Both the position numbers and the translations under genes were made by a program. A DNA stretch of 64,000 nucleotides, from NCBI GenBank assembly GCA_902522385.1, contig CABYVK010000003.1, positions 1-64,000 on the forward strand, in the 5' to 3' direction. The first letter of the stretch is position 1. Each line of letters starts with the position of its first letter. The notes under the pieces are model-generated. The model was not told the origin of the DNA, searched no databases, and saw only the letters and a program-made list of their open reading frames with translations. Origin of the DNA: an uncultured Pelagibacteraceae bacterium. GTDB taxonomy: Bacteria > Pseudomonadota > Alphaproteobacteria > Pelagibacterales > Pelagibacteraceae. Below are positions 28,836 through 38,274 of this stretch, one piece after another.

Positions 28836-31175
28836 ATGTTAGGGACAAGTATAGATATTAAATATCCTGGTTTAAATATATTACCACCTGGAGTTGAAAG
28901 ACATGTTGTTAATGGTGGTGGTCTAACTGCTTTTCAAATTTTTCCTGATGATGAATTAGAAATTATTAATAATGAGGGTAATCAAATTTGTGAAATAATT
29001 TGTTTTAACAAAGATGGTAAATCTGATGTTGGAATTTTAAATTTAAAATCAAATAATGAAAAAAATTACATTAGAAATATTCTTAGTGGGAATGATGAAA
29101 CAATTTTAGCAACCAACTATCAATTAAAAAAAAGAAATTTAAAAATTTCTAATTCAAAATCATCAATTATATTTGATTTGGACACAGAGCCTGGTGAAAA
29201 AATTAAATTAAAATCAAAAGATAAATGTTACGCAATATTTTCAGCACCTGGCGAAGATATGGATGTTACAAAACAAAATCCACCAACTGATTTAACTATA
29301 TTTGTTAAAAGAGCTAAAATTGTTAATGATAAGGAATTAAATGTAATTCCTGATCCTGTTTTCGAACCTGTTTACGAAGAAAATATAAATAAAGAAACTT
29401 CAATATCTTATGAGGTTAAAGAAGGAGATTATATTCAGGTGATAAGTCCAACTGGCAGACAATGTTCTGACTTTGTGGCTTTCGATACAAGAAAATTAGA
29501 AAAAGGAATTGAAAAAGGATTAGACTGGCAAACCACGAGAACATTCATGGGTAATACTTTCCCAGGACCAGGTTTGTTTTCTAAATTTTATGATACAGAT
29601 CATGAGCCACTTGTTGAAGTAATAAGGGATACTGTTGGTAAACATGATACTTTTAATCTTGCATGTACTTCAAAATATTATGAAGATGCGGGGTATTTTG
29701 GTCACCCAAACTGTTCGGATAATTTAACTGAAAGTATGTCGAAATATGGTGTTCAGAAACAAAAAGGTTGGCATGCAATTAATTTATTTTTTAATACCTC
29801 AGCTGGAGGATTGAATTCTGTTATTTCTGATGAATCTTATTCAAGGCCTGGAGATTATGTAATGTTTAAGGCTTTAAAAGATTTAACAATAGGAACAACT
29901 GCGTGTCCAAGTGATATAGATCCTTGTAATTCATGGAATCCTACAAATATATTTGTTAGAACTTACGATAAAAATAAAGAATTTAATAAGTCATTTGGTT
30001 TTAGAATGAAAACAGACTCTGAAAATAAACTTACTAGAAATTCTGGCTTTTATGAAAGAACTTCAAAATTAACTAGAAACTTTGTTGATGCTAGAGGGTT
30101 TTGGCTTCCAAACGATTACACCAAACATGGTTTGGTTAATGAGTACAATGCTTGCAGAAATGATGCTGTATTAATTGACCTATCATCACTAAGAAAATTT
30201 GAAATAATTGGTCCTGACGCTGAAGAGTTAATGAACTACACTCTTACAAGAAATATAAAAAAACTTTCTGTTGGGCAGGTTGTATATTCTGCAATGTGTT
30301 ACGAAAATGGAATGATGTTCGATGATGGAACTCTTTTAAGATTAAGCGAAACAGGTTTTAGATGGATATGTGGAGATGAGTATGGTGGAGAATGGCTAAA
30401 AGAAATTGCAAAAAAAAAGAATTTTAATGCTATTGTTAAAAACTCTACTGATCAAATTAGCAATGTATCTTTGCAAGGTCCAAAAAGTAGAGAAATTTTA
30501 AAAAAAATTATCTTTACACCACCTACACAGCCTTCGATAGATGAGTTGGGCTGGTTTAGATTTACAATTTGTAGAATAGAAGAGCTTCAAGGTATTCCGT
30601 TAATTGTTTCTAGAACAGGTTATACTGGTGAGTTAGGTTATGAAGTTTGGTGTCATCCAAAACATGCTCCTGAAGTTTGGGATAAATTAATGGAAGCAGG
30701 TAAAGATGATGGATTGATACCAGCAGGGTTCGCTGCCTTAGACAAACTAAGAATTGAGGCAGGTTTAATTTTATTTGGCGCAGAGTTTGATGGAGAGCAA
30801 GATCCTTTTGAAGCTGGTATTGGTTTTGCCGTTCCACTAAAAACAAAAGAAGAGGATTTTATTGGTAAAGAGGAATTGATTAAAAGAAAAGCTAACCCAC
30901 AAAAGAAATTGGTAGGCCTAGAACTTAATGGAAAAGAAATAGCAGGCCACGGAGACTGTGTTCATATTGGAAGATCACAGGTTGGTATAGTTACCAGTGG
31001 ATGCTTGTCCTCTACTTTGAATAAAAATATTGCTCTTTGCAGAATAGATGTTCAATACTCAGAAATTGGTACTGAGGTTGAAATAGGTAAAATCGATGGT
31101 CATCAAAAAAGGATTGGTGCTAAAGTTGTTGGTTTTCCATTCTACGATCCAACCAAATCAAGAGTCAGATCTTAA
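28836..31175 (+). CDS. tdm: Trimethylamine-N-oxide demethylase (DUF1989-GcvT fusion)
   Basis: 779 aa; N-terminal DUF1989-like half (TSISYEVKEGDYIQVISPTGRQCSDFVAF, CTSKYYEDAGYFGHPNCSDN), C-terminal GcvT half (EFEIIGPDAEELM-type, RTGYTGELGYEVW); next to tmm and transporter. Confidence 0.85.
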   Translation: MLGTSIDIKYPGLNILPPGVERHVVNGGGLTAFQIFPDDELEIINNEGNQICEIICFNKDGKSDVGILNLKSNNEKNYIRNILSGNDETILATNYQLKKRNLKISNSKSSIIFDLDTEPGEKIKLKSKDKCYAIFSAPGEDMDVTKQNPPTDLTIFVKRAKIVNDKELNVIPDPVFEPVYEENINKETSISYEVKEGDYIQVISPTGRQCSDFVAFDTRKLEKGIEKGLDWQTTRTFMGNTFPGPGLFSKFYDTDHEPLVEVIRDTVGKHDTFNLACTSKYYEDAGYFGHPNCSDNLTESMSKYGVQKQKGWHAINLFFNTSAGGLNSVISDESYSRPGDYVMFKALKDLTIGTTACPSDIDPCNSWNPTNIFVRTYDKNKEFNKSFGFRMKTDSENKLTRNSGFYERTSKLTRNFVDARGFWLPNDYTKHGLVNEYNACRNDAVLIDLSSLRKFEIIGPDAEELMNYTLTRNIKKLSVGQVVYSAMCYENGMMFDDGTLLRLSETGFRWICGDEYGGEWLKEIAKKKNFNAIVKNSTDQISNVSLQGPKSREILKKIIFTPPTQPSIDELGWFRFTICRIEELQGIPLIVSRTGYTGELGYEVWCHPKHAPEVWDKLMEAGKDDGLIPAGFAALDKLRIEAGLILFGAEFDGEQDPFEAGIGFAVPLKTKEEDFIGKEELIKRKANPQKKLVGLELNGKEIAGHGDCVHIGRSQVGIVTSGCLSSTLNKNIALCRIDVQYSEIGTEVEIGKIDGHQKRIGAKVVGFPFYDPTKSRVRS

Positions 31176-31180
31176 AAAAA

Positions 31181-31531
31181 ATGCCAAAAGAAAAAAAGAC
31201 GTTATTAGATTTTTGGGAAGATCAAATGAGACAGTCGCATACAGCTAGTAACTATTTTTTTAGAAAATCTCCTTCTCACTATCATATGATGTTATTAGTA
31301 ATGTCTGCACATAAAGAAAATAAAAAACTATCTGTTGAGGAGCTTAAAACTAAATTATTTAAAACATCTAGACCTAAATCTGCATTAATTATTACTGAAG
31401 CTTGTGAAAAAGGATTCTTTCGTCTTGAAAAAACATCAACAGACCAAAGGGTAAAAAATATAATACCTAGTGATTCTTTTATTAAAGAATTTAATGAATA
31501 CCTGGATACCTTAAAAAATATAAGTTATTAG
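31181..31531 (+). CDS. Small conserved protein, possible winged-helix/MarR-like regulator
   Basis: 116 aa; LSVEELKTKLFKTSRPKSALIITEACEKGFFRLEKTSTDQRVKNIIPSDSFIKEFNEYLDTL resembles a wHTH layout; 5 nt after tdm. Confidence 0.5.
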   Translation: MPKEKKTLLDFWEDQMRQSHTASNYFFRKSPSHYHMMLLVMSAHKENKKLSVEELKTKLFKTSRPKSALIITEACEKGFFRLEKTSTDQRVKNIIPSDSFIKEFNEYLDTLKNISY

Positions 31532-31632
31532 CGACAAATTTCACAAAAATTGAAATATCTAAATTATATATATAATTTTTAGTTCTATAAAAAATTATAT
31601 TAATTACTATTTGCAAAAAATAATATTTTTAT

Positions 31633-32961
31633 ATGACGACATTACCTTCTAAAGCTAAAGTAGTTATCATTGGTGGTGGAATTCATGGACTAAGTACTGC
31701 TTGGAAACTTTCAGAAACATATAAAAATCCTGGTGACATAATTGTATTAGAAAAAAAAGATACTGCAGCTGGTGCAAGCGGAATTGCATGTGGTGTTGTA
31801 AGAAATAATTATTTTCAACCAGCAATGAGGGAGCTTATGGCTCACTCAGTTTCAGTTTGGGAGAGCGATCCTAAAGCATTTAAATACAATCCAGTTGGTT
31901 ATATGCAAATATCACCCGAGGTAATGCATGAAGATGTTGCAACTATTTATGAACAACAAAAAGCTATTGGATACGAGTCTGTCTTCATAGAGGGTGAAAA
32001 AGATTGTTCAAATTATATGAAGGGTATTTTTGATGATTGGCAGGCACAAGGTATCACTTCTGTACTTCATGAAAAAAAAGGTGGATACGCATTTAACAAA
32101 GATTCAATTAAAGCACTTGAGAGTAAATCTACATCAAATGGTGTTCAAGTGATGAAAGGTGTAAAGGTAACAGGATTTAAAAAAGGAAGTAACAGTCAAG
32201 CTGTTACAGGAGTAGAAACAGATAAAGGTACAATTGAGTGCGAACAGGTTGTTATCGGTGCAGGTCCTTGGGCAAGAGATTTTTGGAATATGTTAGAGTT
32301 ACCTAAAACAGCTAACATAAAAGGTAAAGATGGAAAAATGCATGAAACTGATATGTGGACATACTGGATGTTACAAGAAGGTGTTATTGGTGTTGAACCA
32401 GATTTTTTGAAAACAAATGATGGAAAACAACCACCTGTAGTTCATGTTGACTCTACAGCTCCATTATATTCAGACAAAACTAAAAAATTATTAACAGATA
32501 AAATTTGGGGAATTTATTATAAACCTGATATTGATGGATTAGGTGTTCAAGGTGGTACTTCACCTTACATAGTCAAAAAACATTTTGATCAAGTTAATGT
32601 TGATCCTTATGGAATTGAGTCTCCTGAGTATCAAACTACTGATGCATTCAGTGAAATGTGGTGTTCAGCTTTAGCGCATTGTCAAAAAAGATTTGAGGGT
32701 AAATCTGATTTATATAGAAAAGGACCATCGGGTGGTCTTGGATGCATGACGCCAGACTCTTTTCCAATCTTTGATAGGTTTTTTGAAAACGTTTACATGA
32801 TTGCAGATGCAAACCATGGATACAAGATGATCGGTGTTGGTGAGCTTGTTGCAAAAGAAATTCTTGGTACTGAAAGTGATTTGTTAAAACCATTTAGATT
32901 CAACCGTTACGAGAAGGGAGAACTTCACCCTACTTCGAACAGTCCGTTTCCTTGGAGCTAG
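31633..32961 (+). CDS. FAD-dependent DAO-type oxidoreductase (sarcosine/dimethylglycine oxidase beta-like)
   Basis: VVIIGGGIHGLSTAWKLSETYKNPGDIIVLEKKDTAAGASGIACGVVRNNYFQPAM. Confidence 0.85.
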   Translation: MTTLPSKAKVVIIGGGIHGLSTAWKLSETYKNPGDIIVLEKKDTAAGASGIACGVVRNNYFQPAMRELMAHSVSVWESDPKAFKYNPVGYMQISPEVMHEDVATIYEQQKAIGYESVFIEGEKDCSNYMKGIFDDWQAQGITSVLHEKKGGYAFNKDSIKALESKSTSNGVQVMKGVKVTGFKKGSNSQAVTGVETDKGTIECEQVVIGAGPWARDFWNMLELPKTANIKGKDGKMHETDMWTYWMLQEGVIGVEPDFLKTNDGKQPPVVHVDSTAPLYSDKTKKLLTDKIWGIYYKPDIDGLGVQGGTSPYIVKKHFDQVNVDPYGIESPEYQTTDAFSEMWCSALAHCQKRFEGKSDLYRKGPSGGLGCMTPDSFPIFDRFFENVYMIADANHGYKMIGVGELVAKEILGTESDLLKPFRFNRYEKGELHPTSNSPFPWS

Positions 32962-33030
32962 ACTCTAAGCCTAGACACAAATAAATTTTTCAGCTACGTT
33001 TGAATAAATTAAATTCATTAAGAGGTGAAA

Positions 33031-34500
33031 ATGACAGATCTAGAGAAACATGTTAACCAGCCAGGAAGAGCAAAATTAGTTAAAAAAGTTAGACAAAAAA
33101 TTAATGAACTTGGCATCACTTATATTTATTATCAATTCATTTCTGTAACAGGTAGAGTTGTTGGTAAAGGTATACCTGCAGATCACTGGGAAAGAACAGC
33201 AGAAAAAGGATTTCAATTAGTTTACGGTGCTACAGCAAACTTATTCTTAGATCGTCATAATAATTATATCGGATATGGACCAGAAGCTATGGAGCTTGTT
33301 GGAATACCTGATCCAGAAACTTTTGTTCAATTACCATGGGATAAAAGAGTTGGAAGAGTATTTGTAACTTGTTTTAGAAACAGAGAAGAAAGAAAAAATC
33401 CAGGCGGTCATTTAACTTCAGACTGCAGAGGAAATCTGAGAATTTTCATGGATGAATTTAAGAAAAAACATGGTCTAGAATTAAGAGTTGGTACTGAGCC
33501 TGAAATGATGTGGTTAACAAAAAATGAGGATGGAACTCCTACAGGTAAAGGTTTTTCTAAACCATTCTGTTATCACATAGATCAGTTTGAGTCATTGAGA
33601 CCAGTATTTATGAAGGTTATTGAGTACGCTAAAGCAATGGGTCTTGATATGATTCAAGGAGACCATGAAGATGCGCCAGGTCAATTAGAATTAAATTGGA
33701 CCTATGATAACGTTTTAAGGAACGCAGATAGATTATCAACCTACAGACAAATTTGCGCTCAAGTTGCAAGAGAACATAATTTAATTGCTTGCTTTATGAC
33801 AAAACCATTTATGGGTGTTTCTGCAAGTGGTTGTCATACAAACATGTCTTTATGGAAAGGTGGAAAAATTAAACTAAACAAACTTGGAAACAAAACACTT
33901 CCAGGTGTTGAAGAAGTATTTAGTTATGTTGAAGGTGGAACTAATACTTTCATGCCAGATACAAAAGATATGCAATTACCAGGTAAAATTGGTTTACAAT
34001 CAATTGCAGGTATCATGAAGCACTTGCCAGCATTAACTGCTCTTGGATCTTCAACCGTAAATTCTTACAGAAGATTATGGGATCAAGGTTTTTGGGCTCC
34101 TGTTTACGCTGACTGGGGATATCAAAATAGAACATGTGGTTTAAGAGTTTCTGCTCCGGGAAGATTTGAATATAGATCAGTAGACTCGATGCATAATCCT
34201 TATCTACTAGGTGCTGCTTTATTAAAAGCTTGCGATGAAGGTATAAGTAAGAAGATGAAACCAGCAGCTCCTGAGTCTAGAAATATTTATGAAGCTCAAA
34301 AAGCTGGTAAAGATGTTAAAAAACTTCCATTAAGTTTAGGTGAAGCTTTAGATAGATTGGCAGAGGATGAAGTCATCAAATCTGCAATGCCAGATGAAAT
34401 GTATAAAGTTTTCCATTGGTATAAAAACGATGAGTGGGAAAGATTTCTTGGTGCAACTACACAATGGGATCTGGATACTTATCTTGATTGTCTACCGTAG
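33031..34500 (+). CDS. gmaS: Gamma-glutamylmethylamide synthetase (GS-like)
   Basis: Glutamine synthetase fold (GTEPEMMW, QGDHEDAPGQLELNW, GVSASGCHTNMSLW); ATG at 33031 has AGAGG ribosome-binding site; directly upstream of mgsABC. Confidence 0.88.
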   Translation: MTDLEKHVNQPGRAKLVKKVRQKINELGITYIYYQFISVTGRVVGKGIPADHWERTAEKGFQLVYGATANLFLDRHNNYIGYGPEAMELVGIPDPETFVQLPWDKRVGRVFVTCFRNREERKNPGGHLTSDCRGNLRIFMDEFKKKHGLELRVGTEPEMMWLTKNEDGTPTGKGFSKPFCYHIDQFESLRPVFMKVIEYAKAMGLDMIQGDHEDAPGQLELNWTYDNVLRNADRLSTYRQICAQVAREHNLIACFMTKPFMGVSASGCHTNMSLWKGGKIKLNKLGNKTLPGVEEVFSYVEGGTNTFMPDTKDMQLPGKIGLQSIAGIMKHLPALTALGSSTVNSYRRLWDQGFWAPVYADWGYQNRTCGLRVSAPGRFEYRSVDSMHNPYLLGAALLKACDEGISKKMKPAAPESRNIYEAQKAGKDVKKLPLSLGEALDRLAEDEVIKSAMPDEMYKVFHWYKNDEWERFLGATTQWDLDTYLDCLP

Positions 34501-34532
34501 GTCACAGAAATAGATAGAAAGGGTATAAATAT

Positions 34533-35477
34533 ATGTGTGGAATAGCAGGTTTAATTCATAGAGGAAAATCCTCAAATGTAGGGAGCGAATTACAAGGTAT
34601 GCTTCAAGCATTAAAACATAGAGGAGAAGATTCTACAGGATACGCATTATATGGAGATACAGATGGAAAAAACTTCATTATGCGTTTTAAAGTTGGAGAA
34701 AACGTAGGAGAAGGAAGTTCATCAGTTATGGAAGATGTGTCTGTATACGATGAAAGAAAAAAAATTGTAGATCAAACTCTAGCCGAAATGGGAGCTAAAA
34801 TAGTTAAAGAAGAAAGAACTCTTCCTTACTCACTAAGATATGAGATTGATTATGATACAAAAGATTTGTTAGACTTTTCACAAAGAATTGAAAGTATTCC
34901 AGGTGTAGAAATTCTATCTATGGGAAAATCTTTAGAAGTAATTAAAGATCTTGGAAATGCTAAAATGGTCTGTGACAGATATAGTTTAGATAAAGTAGTT
35001 GGAACACATGCAATCGGTCATGCTAGAATGGCAACTGAATCAGGTGTGGATATTAAGTCTGCTCACCCTTTCTGGGGTTATCCATTTAGTGATGTATCTG
35101 TAGTTCATAATGGACAATTAACTAATTATTGGAATAACAGAAGAGTTTTGGAAAACAAGGGAATGAGATTTATGTCTGAATGTGACTCAGAATTAATTGC
35201 AGTTTATATTGCAGAAAAAATGAGACATGGAGCAACTTTAGAGGAAGGAATGAAAGAGTCATTAACTGGTCTTGATGGGGTTTTCACATACTTTGTTGCA
35301 ACTAAAGACTCATTAGGTATGGCTAAAGATACAATGGCTGCAAAACCTTTGGTTTTGTATGAATCTGATGATTTAGTAGCAATGGGATCAGAGGAAATTG
35401 CAATTAGGTCTGTGTTACCACAAGAAATTGATACATATGATCCGTTTGATGGGGAGGTGAAAGTATGGCAAATCTAA
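34533..35477 (+). CDS. mgsA: N-methylglutamate synthase subunit A (class II glutamine amidotransferase)
   Basis: MCGIAGLIHRG..., HRGEDSTGYALYG, GHARMATES. Confidence 0.88.
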   Translation: MCGIAGLIHRGKSSNVGSELQGMLQALKHRGEDSTGYALYGDTDGKNFIMRFKVGENVGEGSSSVMEDVSVYDERKKIVDQTLAEMGAKIVKEERTLPYSLRYEIDYDTKDLLDFSQRIESIPGVEILSMGKSLEVIKDLGNAKMVCDRYSLDKVVGTHAIGHARMATESGVDIKSAHPFWGYPFSDVSVVHNGQLTNYWNNRRVLENKGMRFMSECDSELIAVYIAEKMRHGATLEEGMKESLTGLDGVFTYFVATKDSLGMAKDTMAAKPLVLYESDDLVAMGSEEIAIRSVLPQEIDTYDPFDGEVKVWQI

Positions 35478-36319
35478 AAACTGTGTCGAAAAAATCAAAA
35501 GCCCAATCGATGGGTATGCACACTGAGGTATTAACAGGAAGAACTCAACAAAAATTCTTTAACCCTGATGAAGCAGAAAATTTTTACTACTTTGGTACGT
35601 ATGATGTAGATTTTAATAAAAGAACAGAGCTTGATGTTAAAGACATGACTGCACCAGAAGCTAATAAAGAAATTGATAACTTAATGAGCCAAGGGTATGG
35701 AACAATAGTTATAAAAAACCCACAAGGTAAACACAGTCTTGGAGTTGGTATTTTAAATAAACTGAATTTAATTTTTGAGGGAAGTTTAGGATACTTTGGA
35801 ATGGGTTCTTGTGATGGTCCAATAGTCAGAATTAACGGAAGAGTTGGATGGTCATGTGCAGAAAACTTAATGGCTGGTAAAGTGGTAATTGAAAAAAATG
35901 CTGGATCATGTTTTGGTGCGGCAATTAGAGGTGGAGATTTAATTTGTAAAGGCAGTGTTGGTGCCAGAACCGGAATTGACATGAAAGGTGGAACTATCAT
36001 AATTGGTGGAGATGCGGGTGCATTTACAGGTTTTATGATGCAAAGAGGAAGAATAATTATACTTGGAGACGTTGGAATTAACTTGGGTGACTCTATGTAT
36101 GATGGGACAATTTTCGTAGGTGGAGAAATTGGTTCATATGGTAGTGATGCTGTAGATTCAGAATTAACATCAAATGATCAAGATTGGCTAAAAAGAAAAT
36201 TAAAAGTAGCTGAGATTGGTGAAAATTTTGATGTAAGTAAAATGAAAAAAATTGTAGCAGGTAAAAAACTTTGGAATTATGATAATTTGGAACCTACAGA
36301 GAAGAAGGGAGCAATTTAA
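35465..36319 (+). CDS. mgsB: N-methylglutamate synthase subunit B (glutamate synthase alpha-C-like)
   Basis: Glycine-rich beta-helix repeats GAAIRGGDLICKGSVGARTGIDMKGGTIIIGGDAGAFTGFMMQRGRIIILGDVG. Confidence 0.88.
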   Translation: MANLKTVSKKSKAQSMGMHTEVLTGRTQQKFFNPDEAENFYYFGTYDVDFNKRTELDVKDMTAPEANKEIDNLMSQGYGTIVIKNPQGKHSLGVGILNKLNLIFEGSLGYFGMGSCDGPIVRINGRVGWSCAENLMAGKVVIEKNAGSCFGAAIRGGDLICKGSVGARTGIDMKGGTIIIGGDAGAFTGFMMQRGRIIILGDVGINLGDSMYDGTIFVGGEIGSYGSDAVDSELTSNDQDWLKRKLKVAEIGENFDVSKMKKIVAGKKLWNYDNLEPTEKKGAI

Positions 36320-37731
36320 TGCCTAAGAAAAAAAGTAAAAAAGTTAAAAAGAATGGAAAAGGTGTTGGTGGAAAAGCAGATGTCCATGCACACGAAGAAG
36401 GTAAAAGAAATAAAAGTTTATTAGGACATAATGCTATCTTCACTCCTGAAGTAATAGACGACATTCATATAAAAGCTCAATTAGGAAGATACAGAATGCG
36501 TGGAATGGCATTAATGAAAAAAATTCCTACTTTTGATGATTTAGTGTTCTTGCCTGGAACCCTAACTAGATTTGTAATCGAAGGTTACAGAGAAAAATGT
36601 GAAACAAAGACTGTAATAGGTCCAAGATGTGAAAATCCGATTGAGTTAGATATCCCGGTTTATATTACAGGAATGAGTTTTGGTGCGCTATCTTATGAAG
36701 CAAAAACTGCTTTAGCAAGAGGAGCAACTATGGCCGGCAGTGCTACATGTTCAGGTGAAGGTGGAATGATACCTGACGAAAGAAGATATTCTGAAAAATG
36801 GTATTACCAATGTATTCAATCAAGATATGGATTTAACCCACATCATGCCCAATTAGCAGATGGTATTGAGGTATTTATTGGACAAGGTCAAAAAGTTGGA
36901 ATGGGTGGACACTTAATGGGTCAAAAAGTTACTGATCAAGTTGCTGAGATGAGATCATTGCCATCAGGTATTGACCAAAGATCTCCGGCGAGACACCCTG
37001 ACTGGTTAGGACCAGATGATTTAGCTTTAAAAGTAGAAGAGTTAAGACAATTAACAAAAAATAAAGTGCCAATTCAATTAAAATTAGGTGCGTCTAAAGT
37101 TTATGATGATGTACGTATGGCTGCAAAATGTGATCCTGATTCAATTTACTTAGATGGGATGGAAGGTTCTACTGGAGCTGGCCCACATATTGCTGCTGCA
37201 AATACTGGTATTCCTGGTATTGCTGCAATTCGAGAAGCTAGAAGAGCGATCGATGATGTTGGTAAAACTGGAAAAGTAACATTAATTTATGCTGGTGGAG
37301 TAAGAGATGGTGCAGACATGGCTAAAGCTTTAGCTCTTGGAGCTGATGCAATCGCTATTGGTACTGGTTCAATGATTGCATTAAACTGCAACAAAGATAT
37401 CCCAGAAGCTGACTTTGAAAAAGAGATGGGAGTAAAAGCAGGTGAATGTTATCACTGCCATACAGGACGTTGCCCAGTTGGTGTTGCAACTCAAGATCCT
37501 AAATTAAGAGCAAGATTAAACCCTGATGATGCAGCATTAAGAGTTTACAATTATCTTCACTCAATGACTTTAGAGGCTCAGCTGCTAGCTAGAGCATGTG
37601 GTAAAACTAATATCCACTCTTTAGAGCCAGAAGATTTAGCTGCTTTAACATCAGAGGCATCAGCATTAGCTAAAGTTCCACTGGCTGGAACTAACTACAC
37701 TGTTGGTGTTGATAATTATCACAAAATATAG
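36319..37731 (+). CDS. mgsC: N-methylglutamate synthase subunit C (FMN glutamate synthase-like)
   Basis: GMSFGALSYEAKTALARGA, SPARHPDWLGPDDL, CHTGRCPVGVATQDP. Confidence 0.9.
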   Translation: MPKKKSKKVKKNGKGVGGKADVHAHEEGKRNKSLLGHNAIFTPEVIDDIHIKAQLGRYRMRGMALMKKIPTFDDLVFLPGTLTRFVIEGYREKCETKTVIGPRCENPIELDIPVYITGMSFGALSYEAKTALARGATMAGSATCSGEGGMIPDERRYSEKWYYQCIQSRYGFNPHHAQLADGIEVFIGQGQKVGMGGHLMGQKVTDQVAEMRSLPSGIDQRSPARHPDWLGPDDLALKVEELRQLTKNKVPIQLKLGASKVYDDVRMAAKCDPDSIYLDGMEGSTGAGPHIAAANTGIPGIAAIREARRAIDDVGKTGKVTLIYAGGVRDGADMAKALALGADAIAIGTGSMIALNCNKDIPEADFEKEMGVKAGECYHCHTGRCPVGVATQDPKLRARLNPDDAALRVYNYLHSMTLEAQLLARACGKTNIHSLEPEDLAALTSEASALAKVPLAGTNYTVGVDNYHKI

Positions 37732-37739
37732 AAATAGTT

Positions 37740-38150
37740 ATGCCAAAGAAAAAAAATAAAAAGTTATCAAAAGCTAAAGAGATCAAGGGTCAATTAGGTA
37801 AAAAAAAAGAGACGGCTAGAGAAAAAATGATTGGTCAGTCTATTGGTTACAGATATGATGTTAATCTTTTACCTGACTATTCAAAAATAACTCCATTTCT
37901 TAAGAAATATATAGAAGCAATGGGATGGGATGATTTAAATTGGTTGGAAGATGTCCATATGGGCTATGAAGAAGATAGACCTGCGGTATTCTGCAGAAAT
38001 GCAAACGGTTGGGTTACTATTCCAAGTTCAATTAAGCTTCCAAATAATCAACAAGATAGAGACATGATTGCTAGAGAACTTTTAGTTAAGTTTCAAATGT
38101 CTCCTAAACATCCCCTTGTTGATTTGAAAAAAGCATACTTAAAATTTTAG
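37740..38150 (+). CDS. Conserved small protein of unknown function in the mgs operon
   Basis: 136 aa; Lys-rich N-terminus similar to that of MgsC; no family recognised. Confidence 0.7.
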   Translation: MPKKKNKKLSKAKEIKGQLGKKKETAREKMIGQSIGYRYDVNLLPDYSKITPFLKKYIEAMGWDDLNWLEDVHMGYEEDRPAVFCRNANGWVTIPSSIKLPNNQQDRDMIARELLVKFQMSPKHPLVDLKKAYLKF

Positions 38151-38177
38151 ACTTACAATCAAGAGTTGATTATTTCT

Positions 38178-38205
38178 AAAAACCTATTGTGCATAATAGG
38201 TTTTT
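38178..38205 (+). terminator. Hairpin terminator at end of the gmaS-mgs operon
   Basis: AAAAACCTATT-GTGCAT-AATAGGTTTTT, 11-bp perfect stem. Confidence 0.75.
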
Positions 38206-38274
38206 AACAACTTTTATATTTGTATCGAATCATAAAATTTAATAGGGTTTCAAAAACTAATATGGAGAGAGAAT

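Noticed and set aside
35587-36000. 137-aa minus-strand ORF
   Set aside because: Antisense to the mgsB glycine-rich repeat region; explained by codon bias on the opposite strand.
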